DNA of 29,965 nucleotides from the NCBI GenBank assembly GCA_900540635.1, contig UQGU01000027.1, positions 1-29,965 of the forward strand. The letters run 5' to 3'. Position numbers and translations under genes: made by a program. The first letter of the stretch is position 1. The number at the start of each line of letters is the position of its first letter. Under the pieces are notes generated by a model that saw only the letters and a list, made by a program, of their open reading frames with translations, searched no databases and was not told the origin of the DNA. The stretch is from an uncultured Eubacteriales bacterium. Lineage in GTDB: Bacteria; Bacillota; Clostridia; Oscillospirales; Oscillospiraceae. Below are positions 6,981 to 14,284 of the stretch, piece after piece.

Positions 6981-8039
6981 ATGAAAAAACTGAGTGCCTT
7001 TACCGCCCTGCTTTTGATTGCTGCAATGATCCTGACGCTGGGTGCCTGCGGAAGCAAGCAGAGCACACCTGCCGCGGCGGGGGCGGATGAAAACGATCTG
7101 GATGCTGTTCTGGCTGCCATGGAACCCATTACTCTGCGCTTTGGCACCAACCAGGCCAGCTCCTCCGTGGCTTTCCAGGGCTGCCAGCATTGGGCAGACA
7201 CCGTGAAGGAAAAGACAAACGGCAAGGTGACCATTGAGGTTTATGAATCCAATACCCTGGGAAGCCAGGCAGATATGCTGGACGGCCTGAAGATGGGCAC
7301 CATCGAGCTGAGCTTCAACTCCCCCGCAACAATGAGTGCCGCTGTTCCCCAGGTGGGCGTTCTGGACCTGCCCTATATCTTCACCAGCAAGGAGCAGGCC
7401 TATGCTGTTCTGGATGGCGAGATCGGCCGTGAGATATTCTCCGCTGCAGAGCAGCAGGAGGGCTATTACGTTCTGGCAAGCTTTGAGGGCGGCTTCCGGC
7501 AGTCTATCAACACCAAGAAGGACGTTGCCGCTCTGGCAGACTACTCCGGACTGAAGTTCCGCTGCCCGGAAAGCAAGATCTACCTGGGCCTCTACGAAAA
7601 GCTGGGAGCCATTCCTACGGCTATGGATATGAGCGAGGTCTTTACGGCGCTGCAGAACGGCACTGTGGACGGCAGTGAGAGCCCCATTTTTACGATCTAT
7701 TCCAACAGCTGGTATGAGGCTGCCAAGCACCTGACCATTGACAATCACATCTACGCCTGCAACCCCATCCTGGTCAGCGCAAAGTATTTTGACAAGCTAC
7801 CGGCCGCTATTCAGACGCTGCTGCGGGAAACCTGCCAGGAGGCAGCCCAGTGGGAGCGTGAGAAGACCACGGAGGAGGAAGAGAGCGTTATTGAGAAGAT
7901 GGAAGCTGCCGGTGTCACCGTTACCCGGCTGAGCGAGGACGCCCTGGCAGAGGTCCAGGCCACTGTCAAGCCTGTATGGAATGATTTTGCAGACAAGATC
8001 GGTTCCGACCTGATCGACAAAGTGGCGAATGCCAAATAA
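6981..8039 (+). CDS. TRAP transporter substrate-binding lipoprotein, DctP type
   Basis: The product is a 352-residue protein. Seen: a lipoprotein signal peptide with lipobox LGAC (Cys23), a short linker, and a DctP domain with NTLGSQADMLDGLKMGTIEL, a DLPYIFTSKEQAYAVLDGE region and GLKFRCPESKIY, whose arginine is the expected contact with the substrate carboxylate. It captures the acid outside the membrane and delivers it to the Q-M permease. AAAAGGAG precedes the ATG. It is the last gene of the operon and is followed by a strong terminator. Substrate is inferred from the dehydratase as tartrate or a close relative. Confidence 0.93.
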   Translation: MKKLSAFTALLLIAAMILTLGACGSKQSTPAAAGADENDLDAVLAAMEPITLRFGTNQASSSVAFQGCQHWADTVKEKTNGKVTIEVYESNTLGSQADMLDGLKMGTIELSFNSPATMSAAVPQVGVLDLPYIFTSKEQAYAVLDGEIGREIFSAAEQQEGYYVLASFEGGFRQSINTKKDVAALADYSGLKFRCPESKIYLGLYEKLGAIPTAMDMSEVFTALQNGTVDGSESPIFTIYSNSWYEAAKHLTIDNHIYACNPILVSAKYFDKLPAAIQTLLRETCQEAAQWEREKTTEEEESVIEKMEAAGVTVTRLSEDALAEVQATVKPVWNDFADKIGSDLIDKVANAK

Positions 8040-8056
8040 CCTGACAGAATAAAGCT

Positions 8057-8097
8057 TGCCCCGAAATGGCACGAAAGTCCATTTCGGGGCATTTTCC
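8057..8097 (+). terminator. Strong intrinsic terminator between dctP and pyrB
   Basis: A perfect 13-base-pair stem (TGCCCCGAAATGG at 8057-8069 and its complement at 8079-8091) is followed by TTTTCC. It lies between convergent operons and may also stop the pyrB transcript, though the T-run is on the plus strand. Confidence 0.85.
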
Positions 8098-8110
8098 TGA
8101 TGTTTTCCGA

Positions 8111-9193
8111 TTACTCCGCAATATGCTCGCAGTAGATGCAGCGGTGGATACCTGCGGCCTTGTCCGTCAGGCGGAAGATCTGGGGCAGCTCCTGCTCGGT
8201 GGCGGAGATGCACCGGGGGTTGCGGCAGACCAGGTCGTAGCGCAGCTCCCCACGGATGGGCTCCCGGGCGGGATTTTCCTGGGCCTGCTTCAGGAGCTTG
8301 AGAATCAGGGCCATGCGCATGTATTTGCCGTTGAGAGCCTGGCGGAAGTAGGCGGCTCTGGGGTCGTCGTCCACGGCCACGCTGATCTCGTTGACCCGGG
8401 GCAGGGGGTGCAGCACGCACATCTTTTCCTTGGCCAGCTTCATTTTTTCGGTGTCCAGGATGTAGCTGTCCTTCAGGCGCTCATAGACGGCTTGGTCTGA
8501 GAACCGCTCCCGCTGGATGCGGGTCATGTAGAGCACATCCAGCTTGGGCATGGCCTCCTCCAGAGAGGTGACCTCCTCGTAGGGGAAGCCGCTCTTTTCC
8601 AGCACATCGTACTTCACATAGCCGGGAAGCTTTAATTCCTCCGGAGAGATGAGCACGAACCGGATGTTTTCATAGCGGCACATGGCCTCAATGAGGGAAT
8701 GGACGGTGCGGCCGTATTTCAGGTCGCCGCACAGGCCAATGGTCAGACCGTTCAGCCGTCCCATTTCCCGGGAAATGGTCAGAAGGTCTGCCAAGGTCTG
8801 GGTGGGATGGTTGTGCATCCCGTCTCCGGCGTTGATGACGGGTACGGAGGCATTCCGGGAGGCGACGAAGGGCGCGCCGTCCTTGGGGTGGCGAATGGCC
8901 ATGATGTCGGCGTAGCAGGAAAGAATCTTTGCGGTGTCTGCCATGCTCTCGCCCTTGGCGGCGGAGGAGGAGTTGGCAGAGGAGAAGCCCAGCACGCTGC
9001 CGCCCAGCTCCAGCATGGCGGCCTCAAAGCTCAATCGGGTACGGGTGGAGGGCTCATAGAAAAGGGTTGCCAGCTTTTTGTATTTGCAGCTGTCCCGATA
9101 TTTTTCCGGGTGGGCTGCAATGTCCTTGGCGGTGGCGATGAGCTCGTCCAGCTCCTCTACGGAAAGGTCCAGGATGCTGTTGAGACTCTTCAT
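8111..9193 (-). CDS. pyrB: Aspartate carbamoyltransferase with fused PyrI-like zinc domain
   Basis: The product is a 360-residue enzyme of pyrimidine biosynthesis (carbamoyl phosphate + aspartate to N-carbamoyl aspartate). Seen: the carbamoyl phosphate motif STRTR at 49-53, HPTQ at 129-132 and HPLPR at 262-266. After the usual end near residue 305 there is an extra domain with C323-X4-C328-X23-C352-X2-C355. The Escherichia coli regulatory chain PyrI binds zinc through Cys109, 114, 138 and 141, with the same spacing. The allosteric nucleotide-binding half of PyrI is absent and no pyrI gene lies nearby. The start codon overlaps the pyrE stop (ATGA), so the genes are translationally coupled. Confidence 0.93.
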   Translation of the reverse strand: MKSLNSILDLSVEELDELIATAKDIAAHPEKYRDSCKYKKLATLFYEPSTRTRLSFEAAMLELGGSVLGFSSANSSSAAKGESMADTAKILSCYADIMAIRHPKDGAPFVASRNASVPVINAGDGMHNHPTQTLADLLTISREMGRLNGLTIGLCGDLKYGRTVHSLIEAMCRYENIRFVLISPEELKLPGYVKYDVLEKSGFPYEEVTSLEEAMPKLDVLYMTRIQRERFSDQAVYERLKDSYILDTEKMKLAKEKMCVLHPLPRVNEISVAVDDDPRAAYFRQALNGKYMRMALILKLLKQAQENPAREPIRGELRYDLVCRNPRCISATEQELPQIFRLTDKAAGIHRCIYCEHIAE

Positions 9194-9846
9194 GCCTTGC
9201 CTCCGTTGACGGCCAGATAGGCCTTGATCCGGGCTACATTCTCAGCCATTTCCGGCTTTTCTTCCAGATATTCGATGATATCGTACACATCCACCACGGC
9301 GTAGACAGGGAAGCCGAATTCTTCTTCCACCTCTTCCATGGCCAGCTTCTCGCCCTTGCCCCGCTCCTTGCGGTCCACCATGATAAAGGTGGCGGCGACC
9401 TTCACGCCCTCCAGGCGGCTGAGAATGGCCATGCTCTCTCGGATGGCGGTGCCGGCGGTGATCACATCCTCGGTGATGACCACCTCTTCCCCGGCCTGGG
9501 GCACATAGCCCACGAACACGCCGCCCTCGCCGTGGTCCTTGATTTCCTTCCGGTTGAAGAAGAAGGGCACATCCAGCCCCTGCTTGCTCAGAGCTACGGC
9601 GGCGGACACGGCGATGGAGATGCCCTTGTAGGCGGGGCCGTAGAGGACGGCCTTCTTATCGCCCAGCTTGTCCAGGTAGGCCCGGGCGTAGAATTCGCCC
9701 AGGGTGGCGATCTGCGTGCCGGTCTTGATATCCCCGGCATTGATGAAATAGGGGATCTTCCGGCCGGATTTGGCGGTGAAATCACCGAATCTCAGCACAC
9801 CGGCCTTTTCCAGAAATTCAATAAATTCTCTTTTGTAGCTTTCCAT
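9190..9846 (-). CDS. pyrE: Orotate phosphoribosyltransferase
   Basis: The product is a 218-residue cytosolic enzyme converting orotate and PRPP to orotidine monophosphate. Seen: the PRPP-binding loop at about residues 122-135 (VVITEDVITAGTAI), the FTAKSGRKIPYFINAGDIKTG N-terminal region, and a lysine-rich VDRKERGKGEK loop. The reading frame is open further upstream, but AGGAGG (9853-9858 region) sits right before the ATG at 9846, so that start is chosen. Its last bases overlap pyrB. A GGCCGAT/ATCGGCC hairpin lies in the leader at about 9873-9894; no PyrR-type attenuator could be recognised with confidence. Confidence 0.93.
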   Translation of the reverse strand: MESYKREFIEFLEKAGVLRFGDFTAKSGRKIPYFINAGDIKTGTQIATLGEFYARAYLDKLGDKKAVLYGPAYKGISIAVSAAVALSKQGLDVPFFFNRKEIKDHGEGGVFVGYVPQAGEEVVITEDVITAGTAIRESMAILSRLEGVKVAATFIMVDRKERGKGEKLAMEEVEEEFGFPVYAVVDVYDIIEYLEEKPEMAENVARIKAYLAVNGGKA

Positions 9847-9917
9847 ATGTTGTCCTCCTGTATTTCTGTAGGGGCCGATTGCGGTACATCGGCCGGTTTC
9901 GTTTCGCTTTATTGAAA

Positions 9918-10059
9918 GCCCTGTCAAAGCTTTCGGCTGGGTGCCTCCGGCGGGGAGCTTCTTGTCCCGCCAAGAAGCTCCGCAAGAATGCGGCTTAAGG
10001 AGGCGCTGAAAGGTTTGCTCCCGCAAACCAATCCGCCCTCCTTAAGAATTCTTCCGGCC
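9918..10059. repeat. Structured repeat element, left copy
   Basis: This is a 142-base non-coding element, repeated in inverted orientation at 10345-10476. Hairpin 1: GGAGCTTCTTG (9954-9964), loop TCCCGC, CAAGAAGCTCC (9971-9981). Hairpin 2: CTTAAGGAGG (9994-10003) with CCTCCTTAAG (10037-10046), enclosing an inner GGTTTGC/GCAAACC stem. The stems differ from the other copy by paired changes, so folding appears to be conserved. Confidence 0.75.
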
Positions 10060-10344
10060 CGCACTTGGTCTAGAGAAGCAGGGTTTCGGCACTTTCTACG
10101 GAAGCATCCCCATGAACAACTCATTCCATGCCAGTGTGCGCACTGGCGCGGAATAGTGGACCACTTCGGCTTTTGGAACGATTGCCGGGAGCAATCGCCT
10201 TTTGTAGATTTTTCAGCGTTCTCACGAAATGCGCCTTGGAGAAGTCCAACCCAATGGGTGCGTCAGATCACGCCGTCTCTAAGTGCTCAGATAGGCGCAT
10301 TTTCCGCGCCGGAAGTGCCCTAGCACAGACTTTGTTTCTTCTGA
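10060..10344. other. Non-coding segment between the two inverted repeat copies
   Basis: About 285 bases without a convincing gene on either strand. It holds a CCAGTG-TGCG-CACTGG palindrome at 10131-10146 (variant of the one at 5-20), a GCGATTGCTCCC/GGGAGCAATCGC-like inverted repeat near 10180-10200, and a GGCGC/GCGCC pair near 10286-10312. Together with the flanking copies it could form one composite element of about 560 bases ending in GCCCTGTC and GACAGGGC. Confidence 0.4.
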
Positions 10345-10476
10345 GGCCGGAAAGGATTCTTAAGGGAGGGCGGCTTTGCCGACAGCGCCTCCCTTAAGCC
10401 GCGTTCTTTCCCCCTTTCTTGGCGGGACAAGAAAGGGGCCCCCGGAGGGATACCCAGCCGAAAGTCCCGACAGGGC
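10345..10476. repeat. Structured repeat element, right (inverted) copy
   Basis: This is the reverse-complement relative of 9918-10059. Stems: CTTAAGGGAGG (10359-10369) with CCTCCCTTAAG (10388-10398), with an inner GGC/GCC; and CCCCTTTCTTG (10411-10421) with CAAGAAAGGGG (10428-10438), loop GCGGGA. Loop and closing pairs are kept while the outer stem bases change on both sides. The element ends in GACAGGGC, the mirror of the GCCCTGTC that starts the left copy. Confidence 0.75.
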
Positions 10477-10503
10477 TTCAGTCAGAGCCCTTCCGGCCTG
10501 CGC

Positions 10504-11076
10504 CTAGGGCTTTTGCACCCGGCGGAATCTGCGGCCCCAAGGCAGGGCCAGCAGCAGGCCTGTCAGCGCGCCGGTGAAGACGGCGGCGGGGAGGCGGATA
10601 TTGTCCCCGGTTTTGGGGGACTGGGGGCTCTGGGCGGTCAGGCACCAGCGCAGCTTTGGCCAGTCTCTCCGGCCCTGAAGGCTCAGGTCCTCCGGAATCG
10701 CCAGGCGCAGCTGCAATTGGGTCTCCTCCGGAGAAAACAGGCCCAGGTCCGCCAGACCGGCAAGGGGACCGTCATAGAGAAGCGTCTCCCCCTGAACGGT
10801 CAGGCGGATGCCGGAGAGCGCCGGGGTTACGTCCAGGCATTGCAGCACCAGCCGCATTTCCGCCGGGGGGCGGAGGATCACGGTCTCTTCCGGATTTTCC
10901 CCGGGGCTGATGGCAAGGTAGCTGCCGAACAGATGGTCCATGGGTGTGCTGCCGTCGGCGGCAAAGAGCAGGTCCTTTGTGCCGCCTTCCAAAACCAGAG
11001 CGTTTTCCGCACCGGCCCCCAGGGGAAGCGCGGACAGCAGCAAGCTCAAAACCAGAATACAGATCTTTCTGCGCAT
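10504..11076 (-). CDS. Secreted surface protein with SPKTG sorting signal, function unknown
   Basis: The product is a 190-residue protein. Seen: an N-terminal signal peptide (MRRKICILVLSLLLSALPLG, probable cleavage after AGA at residue 23), an extracytoplasmic part of about 125 residues likely rich in beta strands, then SPKTGD at 153-158, a hydrophobic segment at about 162-180 and an arginine-rich tail (RRFRR). This is the layout of a sortase substrate; SPKTG is a motif known from Clostridioides difficile sortase substrates. The ATG at 11076 is chosen for GGAGGG just upstream; the longer open frame has no such site. No sortase gene lies in the window. The role of the exposed domain is unknown. 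Confidence 0.75.
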   Translation of the reverse strand: MRRKICILVLSLLLSALPLGAGAENALVLEGGTKDLLFAADGSTPMDHLFGSYLAISPGENPEETVILRPPAEMRLVLQCLDVTPALSGIRLTVQGETLLYDGPLAGLADLGLFSPEETQLQLRLAIPEDLSLQGRRDWPKLRWCLTAQSPQSPKTGDNIRLPAAVFTGALTGLLLALPWGRRFRRVQKP

Positions 11077-11178
11077 ATTCCATCCCTCCATGCGTTTGTA
11101 CTGCCGCCAGCATACCACGTTTCCAGCGCCGAATTTGCCGGAAGCGGGGAAAATGAAAAAATTCCGCCCCGGAGCCGA

Positions 11179-11210
11179 AAAATGAATAGGAAAATGCATA
11201 TATTCATTTT
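11179..11210. repeat. Inverted repeat in the region upstream of the ABC operon
   Basis: AAAATGAATA (11179-11188) and TATTCATTTT (11201-11210) are perfect 10-base arms separated by 12 bases. They lie about 70 bases before the -35 box at 11278, in an AT-rich stretch, and could be a regulator site. A smaller TCAGG/CCTGA hairpin follows at 11224-11238. Confidence 0.45.
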
Positions 11211-11277
11211 GAAAGGGAATAATTCAGGTTTTGCCTGAGAAATATACGATTTCTTCGAAAATAATTTATTTTTCTCG

Positions 11278-11306
11278 TTGACAATTTGGAAAAGCGGGTG
11301 TATAGT
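11278..11306 (+). promoter_or_regulatory. Promoter of the TrpX-like ABC operon
   Basis: TTGACA at 11278-11283, 17 bases, then TATAGT at 11301-11306. Transcription should start near 11313, a few bases before a perfect 20-base palindrome. Confidence 0.8.
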
Positions 11307-11315
11307 AGTCGAGAA

Positions 11316-11335
11316 GTGCTCCACCGGTGGAGCAC
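11316..11335. promoter_or_regulatory. Perfect 20-base palindrome at the start of the transcript
   Basis: GTGCTCCACCGGTGGAGCAC is fully self-complementary with no spacer. It lies just after the expected transcription start and about 30 bases before the coding start. As DNA it fits an operator for a dimeric repressor; as RNA it would fold only with a tight loop. The regulator is unknown. Confidence 0.55.
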
Positions 11336-11368
11336 AAAAGTTCGTAGAGAAAGCACGAAGGGAAGAAA

Positions 11369-12412
11369 ATGAAAATGAAAAAAGCACTTGCGCTTGTGCT
11401 GGCAGCCCTGCTGCTGGTATCCATGGCGGCCTGCACGGGTACTGCGCCCGCTGCCACCACCGCCGCTGCCGCTGAGACCACAGCCGCAGCCGAGACCGAA
11501 GCCTCCGAGGCTTCCGCCGAGACCGAATCCGGCAAGACCTATACCGTCGGTATCTGCCAGCTGGTGCAGCACCCTGCACTGGACGCCGCTACCCAGGGCT
11601 TCAAGGATGCCCTGACGGAAGCGCTGGGCGATGCCGTCTCCTTCAATGAGCAGAACGCCTCCGGCGAGAGCGTCAACTGCGCCACCATCGTCAATGGCCT
11701 GGTGGCCTCCCAGGTGGACCTGATCCTGGCCAACGCCACTGCCCCCCTGCAGGCCGCTGCTTCTGCCACTGCCGATATCCCCGTTCTGGGCACCGCCGTG
11801 ACGGACTACGCCTCCGCCCTGGAAATTGACAACTGGACCGGCACTGTGGGCGGCAATATCTCCGGCACCTCCGACCTGGCTCCTCTGGATCAGCAGGCGG
11901 CTATGCTCCAGGAGCTGTTCCCCGATGCCAAGACCGTGGGCCTGCTGTACTGCTCCGCCGAGTCCAACAGCAAGTACCAGGTGGATATGATTCGGGGCTA
12001 TCTGGAGCAGGCGGGTCTGACCTGTGAGGAGTACGCCTTCACCGATACCAACGACGTTGCCTCCGTGACCCAGAAGGCCTGCGATTCCAGCGACGTGATC
12101 TACATCCCCACCGATAACACCGCCGCCTCCAACACCGAGGCCATTGCCAATGTGGTTCTGCCTGCGGGCGTTCCCGTCATTGCCGGCGAAGAGGGCATCT
12201 GCCAGGGCTGCGGCGTGGCGACCCTGTCCATCAGCTACTATGATCTGGGCTATGCCACCGGCAAGATGGCCGTCAAGATCCTGACCGGCGAGGCTGACAT
12301 TTCCACAATGCCTGTGGAGTACGCACCTCAGGTCACCAAGAAGTACAACGCAGCCAACTGCGAGACTCTGGGCGTCACCGTTCCCGATGACTACGCAGCC
12401 ATCGAGGGCTGA
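11369..12412 (+). CDS. ABC transporter substrate-binding lipoprotein, TrpX/ABC_sub_bind type
   Basis: The product is a 347-residue lipoprotein. Seen: a signal peptide ending in MAAC (Cys22), a low-complexity Ala/Thr/Glu linker to about residue 55, then a binding domain that begins YTVGICQLVQHPALDAATQG and includes VNGLVASQVDLILANATAPLQAA and a YYDLGYATGKMAVKIL segment near the end. This is the pattern of the ABC_sub_bind family, including streptococcal TrpX. It is followed by a matching permease and ATPase. Substrates in the family include aromatic amino acids; the substrate here is not certain. Start: AAGGGAAG lies before the ATG. Confidence 0.88.
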   Translation: MKMKKALALVLAALLLVSMAACTGTAPAATTAAAAETTAAAETEASEASAETESGKTYTVGICQLVQHPALDAATQGFKDALTEALGDAVSFNEQNASGESVNCATIVNGLVASQVDLILANATAPLQAAASATADIPVLGTAVTDYASALEIDNWTGTVGGNISGTSDLAPLDQQAAMLQELFPDAKTVGLLYCSAESNSKYQVDMIRGYLEQAGLTCEEYAFTDTNDVASVTQKACDSSDVIYIPTDNTAASNTEAIANVVLPAGVPVIAGEEGICQGCGVATLSISYYDLGYATGKMAVKILTGEADISTMPVEYAPQVTKKYNAANCETLGVTVPDDYAAIEG

Positions 12413-12428
12413 TACAATGGAATAGAAT

Positions 12429-12472
12429 ACAGGGACAGGGCCCTTTCGCCCTGCCCCTGTGTTGCAATTTTT
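12429..12472 (+). terminator. Hairpin between binding protein and permease genes
   Basis: ACAGGG-CAGGGC arms (12429-12441) pair with GCCCTG-CCCTGT (12448-12460) with one mismatch, followed after a few bases by TTTTT. It probably acts as a partial terminator or an mRNA-stabilising hairpin that lets the binding protein be made in excess over the membrane subunits. Confidence 0.65.
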
Positions 12473-12496
12473 AGAAAGATTTGAGGTAACAAGCCT

Positions 12497-13420
12497 ATGT
12501 TTTTCTCCTCCCTTTTGAATGCCGCGCCCGGCGCCATTGCCCAGGGAATGCTCTGGGGCATTATGGCCATTGGCGTGTACATTACCTATCGCATTCTGGA
12601 TGTGGCGGACCTGACCGTAGACGGCAGCCTGGCCACCGGCGGCGCGGTGTGCATTATGCTCATGCGTTCCGGCTGCAACCCCTGGATCGCCCTGCTGTGT
12701 GCGTTCCTGGTGGGCATGCTGGCGGGCATGGTTACGGGCCTGCTGCACACCCGCTGCGGCATTCCGGCCATTCTGGCGGGCATTCTGACCCAGCTGGCCC
12801 TGTACTCCGTGAACCTGCGGATCATGGGCAGCAAGTCCAACCAGCCCATTTCCGTGGACAAGTACAATCTGGTGGTATCCCAGCGGTTTGTGAAGGAGCT
12901 GTCTGCGCGCAATCCCCTGATTCCCGCAGTCGTCACATTGGCGGTGCTCATTGGCATTCTCTATTGGTTCTTCGGCACGGAGTATGGCTCCGGTCTGCGG
13001 GCCACCGGCGCCAACCGCCGCATGGCCAGCGCCCAGGGCATTGACACCCGGGTCACCGTCACCGTGGGCCTGATGCTCTCCAATGGCCTGGTGGCCCTGT
13101 CCGGCGCGCTGCTGGCCCAGTACCAGGGTGCGGTGGATGTGAATATGGGCCGGGGCGCCATCGTCATCGGTCTGGCCGCCGTCATCATCGGCGAGGTGCT
13201 GCTGGATAAGATCTTCCGGAATTTTGCTCTGAAGCTCTGCTCCGTGGTGGTGGGCGCGGTGATCTACTATCTGGTGCTGCAAATCGTCCTGCAATTGGGC
13301 CTGAATACCAACGATTTGAAGCTCTTTACCGCGGCCATTGTGGCCCTGTTCCTGTCCATTCCCTATTGGAAGAACAGTATCCATGTGAAGAAAGAGAAGG
13401 GAGGCGCCCGGAATGCTTGA
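12497..13420 (+). CDS. ABC transporter permease, branched-chain-type fold (TrpY-like)
   Basis: The product is a 307-residue polytopic membrane protein of the BPD_transp_2 class. Seen: ITYRILDVADLTVDGSLATGGAV near the N-terminus, which is characteristic of permeases paired with ABC_sub_bind proteins, about eight hydrophobic segments, and a GSGLRATGANRRMASAQGID loop that likely contacts the ATPase. Start: GAGGT at 12483-12487 before the ATG. It overlaps the next gene by 8 bases (ATGCTTGA), so the two are translationally coupled. Confidence 0.9.
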   Translation: MFFSSLLNAAPGAIAQGMLWGIMAIGVYITYRILDVADLTVDGSLATGGAVCIMLMRSGCNPWIALLCAFLVGMLAGMVTGLLHTRCGIPAILAGILTQLALYSVNLRIMGSKSNQPISVDKYNLVVSQRFVKELSARNPLIPAVVTLAVLIGILYWFFGTEYGSGLRATGANRRMASAQGIDTRVTVTVGLMLSNGLVALSGALLAQYQGAVDVNMGRGAIVIGLAAVIIGEVLLDKIFRNFALKLCSVVVGAVIYYLVLQIVLQLGLNTNDLKLFTAAIVALFLSIPYWKNSIHVKKEKGGARNA

Positions 13421-14207
13421 GATCAAAAACGTCAGCAAGACCTTTAACCCCGGCACGGTGAATGCAAAAACGGCCCTGAACGGCCTGAACCTGACCCTGA
13501 ACGACGGGGATTTTGTCACCGTCATCGGCGGCAACGGCGCGGGCAAATCCACCATGCTGAACGCCGTGGCGGGCACCATCCAGGTGGATACGGGCTCCAT
13601 CATTCTCGACGGCCGGGACATCACCCGCCTGCCGGAATTCAAGCGGGCGGCCTACCTGGGCCGGGTGTTCCAAGACCCTATGATGGGCACGGCTGCCACC
13701 ATGCAGATCGAGGAAAATCTGGCTCTGGCAGACCGTCGGGGCAAGCGCCGCACCCTGCACCCGGGCATTACCCAGGCGGACCGGGAGCGCTATATCGAGC
13801 AGCTGAAAATCCTGGACTTGGGACTGGAAAACCGGATGACCGCCAAAGTGGGCCTGCTGTCCGGCGGCCAGCGCCAGGCTCTGACGCTGCTGATGGCCAC
13901 CCTGCAAAAGCCGGAGCTGCTGCTGCTGGATGAGCACACCGCCGCCCTGGACCCCAAAACCGCCGCCAAGGTTCTGGAGGCTACGCAGCGCATTGTGGAG
14001 AAGAACCGCCTGACCACCATGATGATCACCCACAATATGCGCGACGCCATTACCTATGGCAACCGCCTGATCATGATGTATGAGGGCCACGTGGCCGTGG
14101 ACGTTTCCGGCGAGGAGAAGAGGCACCTGACCGTTGAGCAGCTGCTGGAGCTTTTCAGCAAGGCCTCCGGCTCCGACGAGGCCGACGACAAGCTGCTGCT
14201 GTCCTGA
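13413..14207 (+). CDS. ABC transporter ATP-binding protein (TrpZ-like)
   Basis: The product is a 264-residue ATPase that powers the importer encoded by the two preceding genes. Seen: Walker A GGNGAGKST at 39-47, Q-loop VFQDP at 95-99, signature LSGGQ at 149-153, Walker B LLLDE at 170-174 and switch histidine at 207. The residue after the catalytic glutamate context is DEHTAALD, as in ATPases of this subfamily. It overlaps the permease gene by 8 bases and is the last gene of the operon; a terminator follows at 14252. Confidence 0.93.
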   Translation: MLEIKNVSKTFNPGTVNAKTALNGLNLTLNDGDFVTVIGGNGAGKSTMLNAVAGTIQVDTGSIILDGRDITRLPEFKRAAYLGRVFQDPMMGTAATMQIEENLALADRRGKRRTLHPGITQADRERYIEQLKILDLGLENRMTAKVGLLSGGQRQALTLLMATLQKPELLLLDEHTAALDPKTAAKVLEATQRIVEKNRLTTMMITHNMRDAITYGNRLIMMYEGHVAVDVSGEEKRHLTVEQLLELFSKASGSDEADDKLLLS

Positions 14208-14251
14208 TCTTCTTTTTATGATAACCCAAAGTTATCAACAGAGTGAATCAA

Positions 14252-14281
14252 GCGAGACCTCTCCGGAGGCCTCGCCTTTTT
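14252..14281 (+). terminator. Terminator of the TrpXYZ-like operon
   Basis: GCGAGACCTC (14252-14261) pairs with GAGGCCTCGC (14266-14275) with one mismatch, followed by CTTTTT-like U-run (14276-14281). A smaller TGATAAC/GTTATCA hairpin precedes it at 14219-14237. Confidence 0.75.
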
Positions 14282-14284
14282 GTG

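Noticed and set aside
5580..7748. Long open frame on the minus strand across the TRAP genes
   Set aside because: It is antisense to three well-recognised genes, is low in complexity (His, Gln, Asn-rich) and has no family resemblance; it is a codon-bias shadow.
9847..9917. PyrR-binding attenuator before pyrE
   Set aside because: A GGCCGAT/ATCGGCC hairpin is present, but there is no U-run and no PyrR anti-antiterminator sequence I could recognise.
11306..11368. T-box or tryptophan attenuator before the TrpX-like gene
   Set aside because: The leader is only about 55 bases and holds one palindrome; there is no specifier loop or T-box sequence.
11204..13642. Long minus-strand open frame across the ABC operon
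   Set aside because: It opposes clear ABC transporter genes, and its Gly/His/Gln-rich composition is typical of antisense frames in GC-rich DNA.
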